From Streptomyces sp. MA5143a (GTDB lineage: Bacteria > Actinomycetota > Actinomycetes > Streptomycetales > Streptomycetaceae): a DNA stretch of 64,000 nt. The notes under the pieces were generated by a model. It worked only from the letters and a program-made list of their open reading frames with translations. It had not been told where the DNA came from and searched no databases. Position numbers and translations under genes: made by a program. The stretch spans positions 62,001 through 126,000 of the forward strand of contig NZ_OLMK01000011.1 of assembly GCF_900290235.1 (NCBI RefSeq). Direction: 5' to 3'. The stretch's first letter is position 1. The number at the start of each line of letters is the position of its first letter. Shown piece after piece: positions 54,446-64,000 of this stretch.

Positions 54446-57400
54446 TCACGGCGTGTGGGGTGGGGTTCCGGTGAGGATCGACCGGGTGAGCCGGGCGTTG
54501 TGGGCGGTGAACTCGTGGTCGAGCATCTCGGCGTGGGTGCCGTGGCCCGTGAGGACCGTCGTGCGGGTGGCCGAGCTGCCGTGCCAGGCGCCGTGGTAGC
54601 CGGCCTCGTGGAGCGCGGCCTGCTCGGCGTCGGAGATGACACCGATCTCGGCGGTGATCACGCCGACGTTGGGCGTCAGGCTGCAGAACCGCAGGTAGTC
54701 GCGGGCCTGCGCGCGGGTCTCGTCGGCGACCGCCGTCGAACCGGTGTGCCGCCACAGATGCTCTTCCAGCTCACGCTCGAAGGCGGCGACATGCTCGTCG
54801 GCCAGGTCGAAGGGCTCCGGGATGCGGTGCGAATCCACGATCACCACATGGGAGACCGTGCGGCCGCGCCGCTCCAGTTCCTTGGCCACCTCGAAGGCGA
54901 GGTTGCCGCCGAGCGAGTAGCCGAGCAGCGCGCAGGGCCCCTCCGGCTGGAGTGAACCGACCAGGTCCGCGTACGCGTCGACCTTGCCGTCGCCCGACAC
55001 GTAGTTGAAGGCGACCAGCCGGTACTCGGGCAGGTGCTCCGCGAATTGCCGGTACACCAGGCCGTGGCCGCCGGCCGGCGGGAAGCAGAACAGGGTCTGC
55101 CGCTGCTCCCGGTTGAACCAGAGGTACGGTCGGCCGCCCTCGATCCGGCCGGTGATGATGTGCTCGACGGTCCGGGCCATCCCGTGCAGGGTGGTCACCT
55201 CGAACAGCCTGCTCACCGGAACGGTGATGTTGAACTCGCCCTGGAGGCCGTGGATCAGCTCGATCAGCCTGATCGAGGAGCCGCCGCACTCGAAGAAGTC
55301 GTGCTGGAGCCCCGGCTTCTCGATGCCGAGCAGCGCCTCCCAGTGCTCGGCCATCCTGACCTCGTACAGGGTCGCGGGCGGTTCGGCCGTCCGCTCCACG
55401 CCGTCCGTCGCGGGGGCGGGCAGCGCGGCGAGATCGACCTTTCCATTGGCGGTGAGCGGCAGGGCGGGCACCTCGGTGAAGTGCGCCGGGATCATGAAGG
55501 TCGGCAGCAGGCCGGCCAGATGACGGCGGAGCTCACGCCGGTCGAGGGTCCTGCCGGGGGCCGGCACGCAGTAGGCGCAGAGCGTGTTCTCGCCCCGCCC
55601 GTCGGCACGGACGGTGACCACCGCCCGGTCCAGTTCGGGCCATTCCGCGAGTCGGCTCTCGATCTCCCCCGGCTCGATCCGGTGCCCTCGTACCTTGATC
55701 TGTGTGTCGGCCCGGCCGAGCAGACGCACCCCGCCGTCCGCGTCCCAGCAGGCGAGGTCACCCGTGCGGTAGACCCGGACCGGCTCGGTGCCGTCGGCGC
55801 CACCCAGCGGCAGGCTGGTGAACCGCCGGGCGGTCCGTTCCTCGTCGCCCGCGTAGCCGAGTGCCACGCCGGAGCCGCCGATCCACAGTTCGCCGGTGAC
55901 ACCGGGCGGGACCGGGCGGCCGTGCCGGTCCAGCAGATAGAGGGTGCTGTTCGGGAAGGGCCGTCCGATGGGCACCATCCGGCTGGGCTCCAGCCCGTCC
56001 ACCGGACCCTCGAAGTACGCGCTGTCGATGGTGGCCTCGGTGAGGCCGTACGAGTTGACGACCCTGGTCGCCGGGCCGCACAGGGCGCGCAGCCGCTCGT
56101 ACTCCTCGACCTTCCACACGTCCGAGCCGACCACCAGCAGCCGCATGAAATCCAGCCGCAGCCCGTCCCGTTCGCAGTGATCGGCGAGGACGCGGGCCAC
56201 CGCCGGGACGAACTCGGCGGCGTCCACCCGCTCGGCGCGCATCACCTCGTGCAGCCGGGCCGTGTCGAACAGCAGTTCCCGTCCGACCAGCACCAGGGTC
56301 CCGCCCGAGCAGAGGGCGCGGACCACGTCCCCGGTGAAGACGTCGAAGGAGGGGGCGGCCATCTGGAGGTGCACCCTGACGTCGGTGTCCAGCCGGTACT
56401 CGGCACGCCACGCCTGGTACGCGGAGGCCAGATTGCCGTGCGACACCCGGACGGCCTTGGGGCGACCGGAGGACCCGGAGGTGTGGATGATGTACGCGGG
56501 CGCCTCCAGACCTACTGGTTGATCCGCGAACTCGGCTCCCGCCGTGCCCAGTTCGCCCGTGGTGACCAGCCGGGCCGGGAGCCCGTCGAGCCCGTCGAGT
56601 CGGTCGGTCCGGTCGTGGTCGTCGGTGATCAGCAGGGCCGCTTCCGCGTGCGCGACCAGGTGGGCCAGCCGGTCGGCGGGGTCGCCGGGGGCGAGCGGGA
56701 GATAGGCGGCGCCGGTGCGGAGCACCGCGAGCAGGGCGACGATCAGCTCCGGGGACTTCTCCAGGCAGAGGGCCACCACCGAGCCGGGCCCGGCGCCCAG
56801 CGCACGCAGCCGGGCGGCGGCCCGCGCCGAGCGTTCGGCCAGCTCGCCGTACGTGAGGCGGACGGCCGGGCCGGACCCGGCCGGCAGCACCACCGCCGGC
56901 GCCGTCGGGGCGGCCGCCGCCGCACGCAGGATCAGTTCGTGCACCGGCTCGTCGTACGCGACCCGCCGCTCCGCGCCGCTCCACCGCCCGAGGACCAGCG
57001 CCCGTTCGTCGGGGCCGAGCAGGTCGAGACCGGTCGCGGCGCGCTCCGGGCCCGAGGTGGTCAGTGCCGTGAGCACGTTGACGTAGTGTCCGGCCAGCCG
57101 GGTCACCGTCTCCGGCAGGAAGAGGTCGGTGTTGTACTTGAGCACACAGTGGAAGCGGTGCTCCGACTCGTCCTCGTACGCGGAGAGTGTGAGGTCGAAC
57201 TGGCCCTCTTCCTCGGGGAGTTCGATGTACTCCAGCCGGTATCCGTACTTCTCGGTGGCGACCTTGTGGTGGAGCAGGATGAACATCGCCTGGAAGACCG
57301 CCGAGCGGCTGGGGTCGTGTTGCAGACCGAGCTTCTCCACCAGCAGCACGAACGGGTACTCCTGGTGGTCGAGGCCGCCCAGCACGGTGGTCCGCACCCG

Positions 57401-60400
57401 GTCCAGCAGCTCGGCCACGGTCGGCTCCCCGGCCAGCGAGACATGCAGCGGCAGCGGGTTGACGAAGTAGCCGTAGACGCCGGCGAACTCCTCGTCCGTG
57501 CGGCCCGTCACCGGGCTGCCGACGACGAGGTCGTCCTGACCCGAGTACGCGTGCAGCAGCAGGTAGTAGGCGCTGAGCAGCACCATGAACACGGTGACGT
57601 TGTGTTCGCGGGCCAGCGCGTGCACCCGGGCGCTCAGCTCCTCGTCCAGGACGAAGAACTCCGAGGCGCCGTTGTGGGTCTGCACCGCGGGGCGCGGCCT
57701 GTCGGTGGGCAGTTCGAGGGTCGGCACTTCGGCGGGCAGCCGTGACCGCCAGTAGTCGAGCTTTCTCGACGCCTCGCGCCCGGCCAGGAACTCGTTCTGC
57801 CGGTTGAGGAAGTCCAGGTAGCGCGCTGAGACCGGGGGCAGCTGGGCCGCCTCGCCGCGCCGCAGCCCCTCGTAGACCGCGAGGAGCTCCTCGATGAAGG
57901 TGAACGTGGAGATCGCGTCCGAGACGATGTGGTGGACGGCCTTCATGATCACCCAGCGGGCCGGGCCCCGCCGGAACAGGCGGAACCGTACCAGCGGGTC
58001 GCGCTCCAGGTCGTACGGCCTGCGGTACTCCCGGACGATCATCGCGTGGATCTCGTCCCAGTCCAGGTGCTCGACGTCGACGACCGCGAAGTCCGGCTCC
58101 ACCGCGGCGGAGATCCGCTGCACCGGCCCGCCGTCGTCGAGCACGAAGTTGGCCCGCAGACCGGGATGCCGTTCGACCATGGTGCGGAAGGCGAGGGCCA
58201 TCAGCTCGGGTTGCAGCTCCACCCGGACCTCGACCGCGCCGCCGATGTTGTAGGCGAACCCGTCCGGGTCGAGCTGCTTGAGGAACCACAGGGCCTTCTG
58301 GTTCTGCGTCAGCGGGTACGACGACTCGTCCTCGTACCGCTCGACACCGGTCCCGCCCCGGTCGGGCCGCTCCTCGTGGAGCAGCTCGGCCAGCGACTCG
58401 TACAGCTGGGCCACCAGCTCGGCGACCGGCGCGTTGCTCAGCAGCGCCACCAACGGGAGGGTGGTGCCCAGTTCGGTGGTCAGGCGGGCCCGCAGCTCCA
58501 TCGCGAGCAGGGAGTCCAGGCCGAGGTTGCCGAGTCCGGCGCCGGGTTCGATCTGGTCGGCCGGCACCCTGAGCACGGAGGCGGCCAGCCCGCCGAACCA
58601 CCCGGTGAGCAGGGACAGCCGCTCGGCCTCCCCGGCCGCCCGCAGCGTCTCCAGTGGGCCGGTCGGCTCCGCCGCCGGGCCGGACTCCCGGGCGGCCGCG
58701 GCCAGGTCGGCCACCAGCGGCGGCGGAGCGGGGTACCAGGAGAGGAAGACCGGCCAGTCCACCACGGTGGCGATCAGCAGCTGGGCCCGGTCCTGGCCGA
58801 GCACCCGTTCCAGTACGGCCATCCCGGTCTCCGGGGCGAGCGAACTCATGCCCCGGCTGGCGCGGTAGTGGTCGATCAGACCCAGTTCCTCGATCATCCC
58901 GGTCGCCCAGGGGCCCCAGTCGAGGCTCAGCGCGGGCAGACCGAGCGCCCGGCGGTGGTGGGCCAGCGCGTCCAGGAAGGCGTTGCCCGCGGCGTAGTTG
59001 GTCTGCCCGGCCGTGGTCAGCAGCGAGGCGATCGAGGCGAACAGCACGAAGTGGTCCAGCGGTTCGCCGGTCAGCTGCCGGTGCAGGGCGAGCGCGCCGA
59101 GCACTTTCGGGGCGTACGCCGCGTCGAACGTCTCCCGGTCCAGCTCGCCGACCAGGGTGTCCCGGACCTGGCCCGCCAGATGGAACACGCCGCGGATCGG
59201 CGGCCGGTCCAGCCGCCGGTACTCGGCCAGCCAGGCGGCCAGCGCCGACTCGTCGGTGATGTCCAGCCGCGCCGGGACCGGTTCGGCGCCCAAGGCCTCC
59301 AGCTCCCGCAGGAAGGCGACGCGCAGGCCCTCCGGGCCGGTCGGGTCGACGTTCCGCCACTCCTCGCGCGGTGGCAGCGGGCCACGGCCGACCAGGATCA
59401 GCCGGCGGGCACCGCGCCGGACCAGCGTGCGGCACAGCAGCCGGCCGAGCGCGCCGAAGGCGCCGGTGACCAGGTACGCGGCGTCCGGCCGGAGCCGCGG
59501 CGGCAGCGGTCGGCTCAGCCCCTCCGCGCGCCGCAGTCGGCAGGTGAGCCGAAGGCCGTCGCGCAGCGCGATCTCGTCCTGGTCGCCCAGCGTGAACTCA
59601 CGCAGCAACGCGGCGGCCTCGCCGTCGCGGTCCCCCTCCGGGCCGAGGTCGACCAGCTTGCCCGGGTGGCCGGGCAGCTCCTGATGGCGCAGCACCCTGC
59701 CGATGCCCCAGGCGGGCGCCCCCAGCGGCTGGACCGGCTCACCGGCGACGGTGGCCTGCGCGCACCGGGTGACGATGTGCAGTCGGCTGCCCGGCAGTTC
59801 GGCCGACATCAGTGCGGCGAGGACGACCAGGTTGTAGGCGCCGGGGGAGGTGTCGTCGGGGGTGAGTGCGACCGGGGTGGCCCGGGCCCCCGGGGAGGTG
59901 GGGTCGGCCGGGGCGATGGGGTCGGCCGGCGCGGTGGCCTTGCCCGGGGCAATGGGGCCGGCCCGGTGGGACAGTCCCGGTCGGTCGAGGTTCCACAGGT
60001 GGACGACGGCGGCCGGGTCCGGTGCGCCGGAGGCCCGGTGGTCGGCCAGGAGGCGGGCCAGGTCGGTGGCGGAGCCGGGATCGACGACGGCCGGAGCGTC
60101 GCCCTCGGCGGGCCGGTACCCGGCGCCGGGCCGGACGAGCAGGCAACGGCCGCCGCGTGCGGTGATCCGCTGGGCCAGCGCGTCGGCGACGCCCCGCCCG
60201 TCCGCGAACACCAGCCAGTCGTCGGCGTGGCCGAGCGGCAGGTCGGAGGCGTCCGACAGATCGGGGGCGTCCGGCAGCGGGGTCCAGACCGGTTCGGCGA
60301 GCCAGCCGTCGATGGTCGCCGGCCCGACCGCTGTCGCGGCCCGCTCGACATCGGCGGCCCGGAACCCGGTGATCCCGCCGAGCGGTACGCCCTGCTCGTC

Positions 60401-63400
60401 GTGGACCGCGATGTCGCCGACCAGTTCGGCGCCGGTGTCATCGGTGACGGTGGCGTGCGCCCACAGGGTGCGATCGCCCACCGCGTCGAGCCGTACCTCC
60501 TCGATGGAGACCGGCAGCCGGATACCGGCGCCCGCGGGGCCGGCCGTCGACAACTGCGGGGTCAGCAGGGTCTGGAACAGCGCGTCCATCACCACCGGAT
60601 GCACCTGGTGATCCACTCCCTGCCCGCCGACCGCCGACGTCGGCCGGATCCTGGCCAGCGCCTCACCGGCACCGATCCAGACCTCCTCGATGCCCTGGAA
60701 CGCCGGGCCGTAGTGGTAACCGAGCGCGGCCAGCTCCGCGTAGCACTCCGGTCCGGTCAGACGGCGGACGGCCCGCTCACGCAGCGCCGTAACGTCCAAC
60801 AGCCGTGCTGGGCGGCGGCTTTGGCCGGGCCGGACGGTGCCGACGGCGTGCACGGTCCGCTCGGTTCCCTGCCCGGCGGGGGTGGCGACGGTGAAGTCGC
60901 CGTGCTCGGTCGAGAGGGTGAGCTGGACGGCGCGGCTCTCCGCGTCGGGCAGGAAGAGTGCCTTGCGCAGCTCGATGCCGGCCAGCGCGGCGTCGGCGCC
61001 CCCGGTCAGGGCGCGCACCGCCTGCACCGCCATCTCCAGGTAACCGGCGGCGGGAAAGAGGACGCTGCCCTGGATGCGGTGGTCCTCCAGGTACGGCAGT
61101 GCCTCGACGTCCAGCCGGGCCTCCCAGGCCGGTTCGGCGCCCGGCAGCCGACGGCCGAGCAGAGGGTGGTCCCACCGGCCCTGCCGGACCACGGCGACCG
61201 GCCGGGGCTCGACCCAGTGCCGGTCCCGTCGGAAGGGATAGCGCGGCAGCGGGACCGCCCGCCCGGCGGGCTGGAGCACGGACCAGTCGACCTCGACACC
61301 GAGGTTGTGCAGGGCGGCCAACGACGCCGTGAACGTGACCTGTTCGTCCTCCTGGCGGCGGATCGACGGCAGCGTGCGCACGCCGGCGGGATCGGCTGCG
61401 GCGGAGCGGCCGTCACCGCTCCCGCCGACCGCCCGGTGCTCGACCGTCTCGGCGATCGACCGGCCGAGCACCGGGTGCGGCCCCACCTCCAGGAACAGCC
61501 GGTACCCGTCGTCGGTCAGCCGCTCGACCGCCTGCTTGAAGCGGACGCGGTCACGGACGTTGTGCCACCAGTAGGCGGCGTCCAGTTCGGTGCCGCGCGC
61601 GGTGCCCTCGCGCCCGGTGAGATGGAGCGGAACCCGGGCCGGGCGGGGCTTGAGACCGGCGAGCGACTCCAGCAGCTCGTCCTTGATCAGCTCCATGCGG
61701 GCGCTGTGGTACGGCACTTCGACGGCCAGCGGGCGGACGAAGACCTGCTCGGCGGTGAGCGCGGCGGCCAGCTCGGCCAGCGCGGTCTCGTCCCCGGCGA
61801 GGGTGAGCGAGGTAGGGCTGTTGACGGCGGCCACCGAGATCGCGTCGCCGTACGGGCGGAGCCGGCGGACGGCCTCCGCCTCGCCGAGGGCGACGGCGAG
61901 CATGCCCCCCGTGCCGGCCAGCCGCTGCTGGAGCCGGCTGCGGTGCACCACCACCTTGACCGCGTCGGCCAGGTCGTAGACGCCGGCCTCGTGGAAGGCG
62001 GCGACCTCGCCGGTGGAGTGGCCGACGACGGCGTCGGGGTGGACTCCACGGCTGTGCCAGAGCGCGGCCAGTCCCACCTGCACGGCGAAGTTGGCGGGCT
62101 GGGCGAGCCAGGTCTCGGCCATCCGGGAGTCCGCCTCGTCGGCGAGCTCCTCGGTCAGCGACCAGCCAGTGAGCTCGGCGATGTGCTCGGCGCAGCGCTC
62201 GACGGCCTCCCGGTACACCGGCTCGGTGGCGAAGAGCTGCCGCCCCATCGCCCACCATTGCGGGCCCATGCCGGTGAAGACCCAGGCCAGCCGCCGGTGC
62301 CGGGGTTCGCGACGGTGGTCCGTGAGTACCCGAGGGTGCGGCTCGCCGCGCACATGGGCGGAGAGCGCCTCGTCCAGCGACGCGCGGGCGGCGGCGCCAC
62401 GGGAGTCGTACACGACCGAGAGCCGGGCGTCGTGGTGCTGGCGTCGATGGGCCAGGGTGTGACCGACGTCGGCCGGCCGGGCCGGGTCACCGCCCCGCAC
62501 ACCGGCCAACTCGCCCTGGATCCCGGCGGCGACCACGGGCAGAGCGGCGGCTTCCCGTGCGCTCAGCGGCAGAACCGTCCAGACAGGGGACGCGGCGCCG
62601 ACCTCGACGACACCGTCCCCGGGGCCTTCCAGGACGACGGGCGCCTGAGCTTCGCCGCCTTCCCCGCCTCCGACGGCCTCCTCGACCTCGACGCCCGCTT
62701 CGGTCCTGGCGTCTTGTGGAGCTACGGCACCTTCCGTAGTCCCTGCATCGACCGGTTCCGGCGCCGGCTCCGGGTCCGGCTCGGGTGCGGCCTCCAGCAG
62801 GACGTGCGCGTTGGTGCCGCCGAAGCCGAAGGAGTTGACGCCGGCTCTGGCCGGTCCCCGGTGCGCGGGCCACGGGGTGGGCGCGGTGGGGATCTCGTAC
62901 GGGAGGGTGGCCGGGTCGATCGCGGGGTTGAGCCGCTCCAGGTTGATGTGCGGGGGGATCAGGCGGTGCTTCAGCGCCAGCGCCGACTTGATCAGCCCGG
63001 CGAGGCCGGCCGCCGACTCGGTGTGTCCGATGTTGGTCTTCACCGAGCCGACGTAGCAGCGGTCTCCGGGCCGGCGGCCCACCGCCAGGGCACGGGCCAG
63101 TGCCGTCGCCTCGATCGGGTCGCCGACGGGGGTGGACGTGCCGTGCGCCTCGACGTACTGGAGGCTGCCGGGGACGATCCCGGCCTCGGCGCAGACCCGT
63201 TCGATCAGGGCCACCTGGGCGTCCGGGTTGGGCACGGTGATGCCGTTGGTACGGCCGTCCTGGTTGACGCCGCTGCCGATGATGACGGCATGCACGGGAT
63301 CGCCGTCGCGGACGGCGTCGGAGAGCCGTTTGAGGGCGACGATCGCGACACCCTCGGCGCGGACGTAGCCGTCGGCGGCGGCGTCGAAGGTGCGGGAGCG

Positions 63401-64000
63401 GCCCTGTGGGGAGAGGAAACCGCCCTTGGTCTCGGCGATGGTGTACTGCGGCGCGATGTGGAGCAGGGTGCCGCCGGCCAGCGCGAGGTCGGTCTCGCCG
63501 CGGAGCAGGCTCTGACCGGCCAGGTGGACGGCGACCAGGGAGGAGGAGCAGGCGGTGTCGAGGGAGACGCTGGGGCCGCGGAAGTCGAAGCAGTGCGAGA
63601 TGCGGTTCGACACCATCGTCATCATCGTGCCGGTGGCGGTGTGCGCGGCGAGTGTGTCGAAGGAGAGGTCGGAGAACTGGACGATCTTGTAGTCCAGGGT
63701 GAACGCGCCGACGTAGACGCCCACGTCACGGCCGGCCAGCTCGGCCGGTTTCTGGCCGCCGTCCTCCAGGGCCTCCCAGGCCACTTCCAGCAGTTTCCGC
63801 TGCTGCGGGTCCATGTGGTCGGCCTCGCGGCCGCTGATGCCGAAGAAGGCGGGGTCGAACTCGTCGAAGCCGTCGATGTATCCGCCCCGGCCGCCGACCA
63901 GCCGGCCCGGCTTGGCCTTGTCGCGGCTGCCCAGGGTGGTCACGTCGTACCGGCTGCGCGGGGTCGGGGTGATGCAGTCCTTGCCGTCGACCAGATTCCG
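54446..64000 (-). CDS. Hybrid iterative PKS-NRPS, polycyclic tetramate macrolactam type (5' end outside window)
   Basis: An open frame of 3184 residues reaching the right edge, where the KS N-terminus is cut. Domains by residue from the edge: KS (~1-430; DTACSSS, Cys ~151, YVEAHGTSTPVGDPIEA); AT (~560-870; GHSTGE, Ser ~660; VPYHS); DH (~930-1220; DHRIQGSVLFP); KR (~1490-1730; VTGAFGALG, then SIASLLTTAGQTNYAAGN); ACP (~1790-1870; LGLDSLL); C (~1890-2330; HHIVSDA); A (~2370-2830; IIHTSGSSGRPK, YGLTEAT); PCP (~2870-2940; FECGGSSI); TE (~2960-3180; LLGYSLGGNLAF). This KS-AT-DH-KR-ACP-C-A-PCP-TE order is the hallmark of PTM synthases (FtdB, IkaA, HSAF synthase), which build two polyene chains on ornithine and release a tetramate. 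By-hand alignment gives A-domain code D-V-G-E-L-V-S-I-D-K, close to the ornithine code. Confidence 0.94.
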   Translation of the reverse strand, partial: RNLVDGKDCITPTPRSRYDVTTLGSRDKAKPGRLVGGRGGYIDGFDEFDPAFFGISGREADHMDPQQRKLLEVAWEALEDGGQKPAELAGRDVGVYVGAFTLDYKIVQFSDLSFDTLAAHTATGTMMTMVSNRISHCFDFRGPSVSLDTACSSSLVAVHLAGQSLLRGETDLALAGGTLLHIAPQYTIAETKGGFLSPQGRSRTFDAAADGYVRAEGVAIVALKRLSDAVRDGDPVHAVIIGSGVNQDGRTNGITVPNPDAQVALIERVCAEAGIVPGSLQYVEAHGTSTPVGDPIEATALARALAVGRRPGDRCYVGSVKTNIGHTESAAGLAGLIKSALALKHRLIPPHINLERLNPAIDPATLPYEIPTAPTPWPAHRGPARAGVNSFGFGGTNAHVLLEAAPEPDPEPAPEPVDAGTTEGAVAPQDARTEAGVEVEEAVGGGEGGEAQAPVVLEGPGDGVVEVGAASPVWTVLPLSAREAAALPVVAAGIQGELAGVRGGDPARPADVGHTLAHRRQHHDARLSVVYDSRGAAARASLDEALSAHVRGEPHPRVLTDHRREPRHRRLAWVFTGMGPQWWAMGRQLFATEPVYREAVERCAEHIAELTGWSLTEELADEADSRMAETWLAQPANFAVQVGLAALWHSRGVHPDAVVGHSTGEVAAFHEAGVYDLADAVKVVVHRSRLQQRLAGTGGMLAVALGEAEAVRRLRPYGDAISVAAVNSPTSLTLAGDETALAELAAALTAEQVFVRPLAVEVPYHSARMELIKDELLESLAGLKPRPARVPLHLTGREGTARGTELDAAYWWHNVRDRVRFKQAVERLTDDGYRLFLEVGPHPVLGRSIAETVEHRAVGGSGDGRSAAADPAGVRTLPSIRRQEDEQVTFTASLAALHNLGVEVDWSVLQPAGRAVPLPRYPFRRDRHWVEPRPVAVVRQGRWDHPLLGRRLPGAEPAWEARLDVEALPYLEDHRIQGSVLFPAAGYLEMAVQAVRALTGGADAALAGIELRKALFLPDAESRAVQLTLSTEHGDFTVATPAGQGTERTVHAVGTVRPGQSRRPARLLDVTALRERAVRRLTGPECYAELAALGYHYGPAFQGIEEVWIGAGEALARIRPTSAVGGQGVDHQVHPVVMDALFQTLLTPQLSTAGPAGAGIRLPVSIEEVRLDAVGDRTLWAHATVTDDTGAELVGDIAVHDEQGVPLGGITGFRAADVERAATAVGPATIDGWLAEPVWTPLPDAPDLSDASDLPLGHADDWLVFADGRGVADALAQRITARGGRCLLVRPGAGYRPAEGDAPAVVDPGSATDLARLLADHRASGAPDPAAVVHLWNLDRPGLSHRAGPIAPGKATAPADPIAPADPTSPGARATPVALTPDDTSPGAYNLVVLAALMSAELPGSRLHIVTRCAQATVAGEPVQPLGAPAWGIGRVLRHQELPGHPGKLVDLGPEGDRDGEAAALLREFTLGDQDEIALRDGLRLTCRLRRAEGLSRPLPPRLRPDAAYLVTGAFGALGRLLCRTLVRRGARRLILVGRGPLPPREEWRNVDPTGPEGLRVAFLRELEALGAEPVPARLDITDESALAAWLAEYRRLDRPPIRGVFHLAGQVRDTLVGELDRETFDAAYAPKVLGALALHRQLTGEPLDHFVLFASIASLLTTAGQTNYAAGNAFLDALAHHRRALGLPALSLDWGPWATGMIEELGLIDHYRASRGMSSLAPETGMAVLERVLGQDRAQLLIATVVDWPVFLSWYPAPPPLVADLAAAARESGPAAEPTGPLETLRAAGEAERLSLLTGWFGGLAASVLRVPADQIEPGAGLGNLGLDSLLAMELRARLTTELGTTLPLVALLSNAPVAELVAQLYESLAELLHEERPDRGGTGVERYEDESSYPLTQNQKALWFLKQLDPDGFAYNIGGAVEVRVELQPELMALAFRTMVERHPGLRANFVLDDGGPVQRISAAVEPDFAVVDVEHLDWDEIHAMIVREYRRPYDLERDPLVRFRLFRRGPARWVIMKAVHHIVSDAISTFTFIEELLAVYEGLRRGEAAQLPPVSARYLDFLNRQNEFLAGREASRKLDYWRSRLPAEVPTLELPTDRPRPAVQTHNGASEFFVLDEELSARVHALAREHNVTVFMVLLSAYYLLLHAYSGQDDLVVGSPVTGRTDEEFAGVYGYFVNPLPLHVSLAGEPTVAELLDRVRTTVLGGLDHQEYPFVLLVEKLGLQHDPSRSAVFQAMFILLHHKVATEKYGYRLEYIELPEEEGQFDLTLSAYEDESEHRFHCVLKYNTDLFLPETVTRLAGHYVNVLTALTTSGPERAATGLDLLGPDERALVLGRWSGAERRVAYDEPVHELILRAAAAAPTAPAVVLPAGSGPAVRLTYGELAERSARAAARLRALGAGPGSVVALCLEKSPELIVALLAVLRTGAAYLPLAPGDPADRLAHLVAHAEAALLITDDHDRTDRLDGLDGLPARLVTTGELGTAGAEFADQPVGLEAPAYIIHTSGSSGRPKAVRVSHGNLASAYQAWRAEYRLDTDVRVHLQMAAPSFDVFTGDVVRALCSGGTLVLVGRELLFDTARLHEVMRAERVDAAEFVPAVARVLADHCERDGLRLDFMRLLVVGSDVWKVEEYERLRALCGPATRVVNSYGLTEATIDSAYFEGPVDGLEPSRMVPIGRPFPNSTLYLLDRHGRPVPPGVTGELWIGGSGVALGYAGDEERTARRFTSLPLGGADGTEPVRVYRTGDLACWDADGGVRLLGRADTQIKVRGHRIEPGEIESRLAEWPELDRAVVTVRADGRGENTLCAYCVPAPGRTLDRRELRRHLAGLLPTFMIPAHFTEVPALPLTANGKVDLAALPAPATDGVERTAEPPATLYEVRMAEHWEALLGIEKPGLQHDFFECGGSSIRLIELIHGLQGEFNITVPVSRLFEVTTLHGMARTVEHIITGRIEGGRPYLWFNREQRQTLFCFPPAGGHGLVYRQFAEHLPEYRLVAFNYVSGDGKVDAYADLVGSLQPEGPCALLGYSLGGNLAFEVAKELERRGRTVSHVVIVDSHRIPEPFDLADEHVAAFERELEEHLWRHTGSTAVADETRAQARDYLRFCSLTPNVGVITAEIGVISDAEQAALHEAGYHGAWHGSSATRTTVLTGHGTHAEMLDHEFTAHNARLTRSILTGTPPHTP

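Noticed and set aside
55758..59435. A 1225-residue minus-strand open frame inside the PKS-NRPS
   Set aside because: Same strand but shifted frame relative to the synthase, whose C and A domain motifs are intact in the main frame.
63943..63943. GTG at 63943 as true start of the PKS-NRPS
   Set aside because: The same frame continues to the edge with ketosynthase-like sequence, so the gene begins outside the window.

Overview
The window looks like chromosomal DNA of a Streptomyces or a close relative. Support: very high GC with G/C-ended codons, frequent GTG/TTG starts behind GGAGG-type ribosome sites, a WhiB-family protein, long modular polyketide synthase (PKS) genes and actinobacterial regulator families. 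The species cannot be named from the sequence alone. All calls come from reading sequence and translations by eye; no database search was run.

Layout. (1) 1-5957, minus: the first ~1985 residues of a type I PKS opening with an acyl-AMP ligase starter unit; it runs off the left edge. (2) 6223-12612, minus: a Nudix-like gene and a hydroxyproline-type catabolic operon (GntR regulator, 4-hydroxyproline epimerase, DapA-family lyase, three-subunit flavin/iron-sulfur dehydrogenase) with one 15-bp motif repeated before two of its transcription units. (3) 12677-15688: a GNAT acetyltransferase and a GH15 trehalase/glucoamylase-type enzyme. (4) 15750-23476, plus: an organosulfur region with three small genes of the cysteine/sulfur 'putative leader peptide' type, a glutathionyl-hydroquinone-reductase-like protein, a broken amino-acid ABC transporter, a remnant of an acetyltransferase and two flavin monooxygenases. 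(5) 23512-30218: DUF3140, Dps, WhiB, lysophospholipase-type hydrolase, TauE/SafE permease, HAD phosphatase, a drug-efflux MFS protein with a cytosolic tail, and DUF309.

(6) 30319-45529: two identical tRNA-Pro(GGG) genes bracket about 15 kb holding a dhaK without dhaL/dhaM, glpF-glpK-glpD, an ABC exporter, and an AcoR-type regulator divergent from a hydroxyquinol (aromatic ring-cleavage) operon. A perfect palindrome sits in that divergent gap. A YceI-type gene closes the segment. (7) 45658-50226, plus: a complete LpqY-SugABC type trehalose/disaccharide importer with a good promoter and a long hairpin terminator. (8) 50269-64000, minus: a polycyclic tetramate macrolactam (PTM) type cluster: a hybrid iterative PKS-NRPS (KS-AT-DH-KR-ACP-C-A-PCP-TE) entering from the right edge, then a P450, a phytoene-desaturase-like flavoprotein and an MDR reductase.

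How the parts work together: both edges are secondary-metabolite clusters. The interior is catabolic and transport functions (hydroxyproline, organosulfur, glycerol, hydroxyquinol, disaccharide) plus housekeeping. The best leads are the PTM cluster with its inserted, atypical P450, the set of sulfur leader peptides around a decaying transporter, and the candidate operators at 6066-6136, 9584/12598 and 40364-40382.
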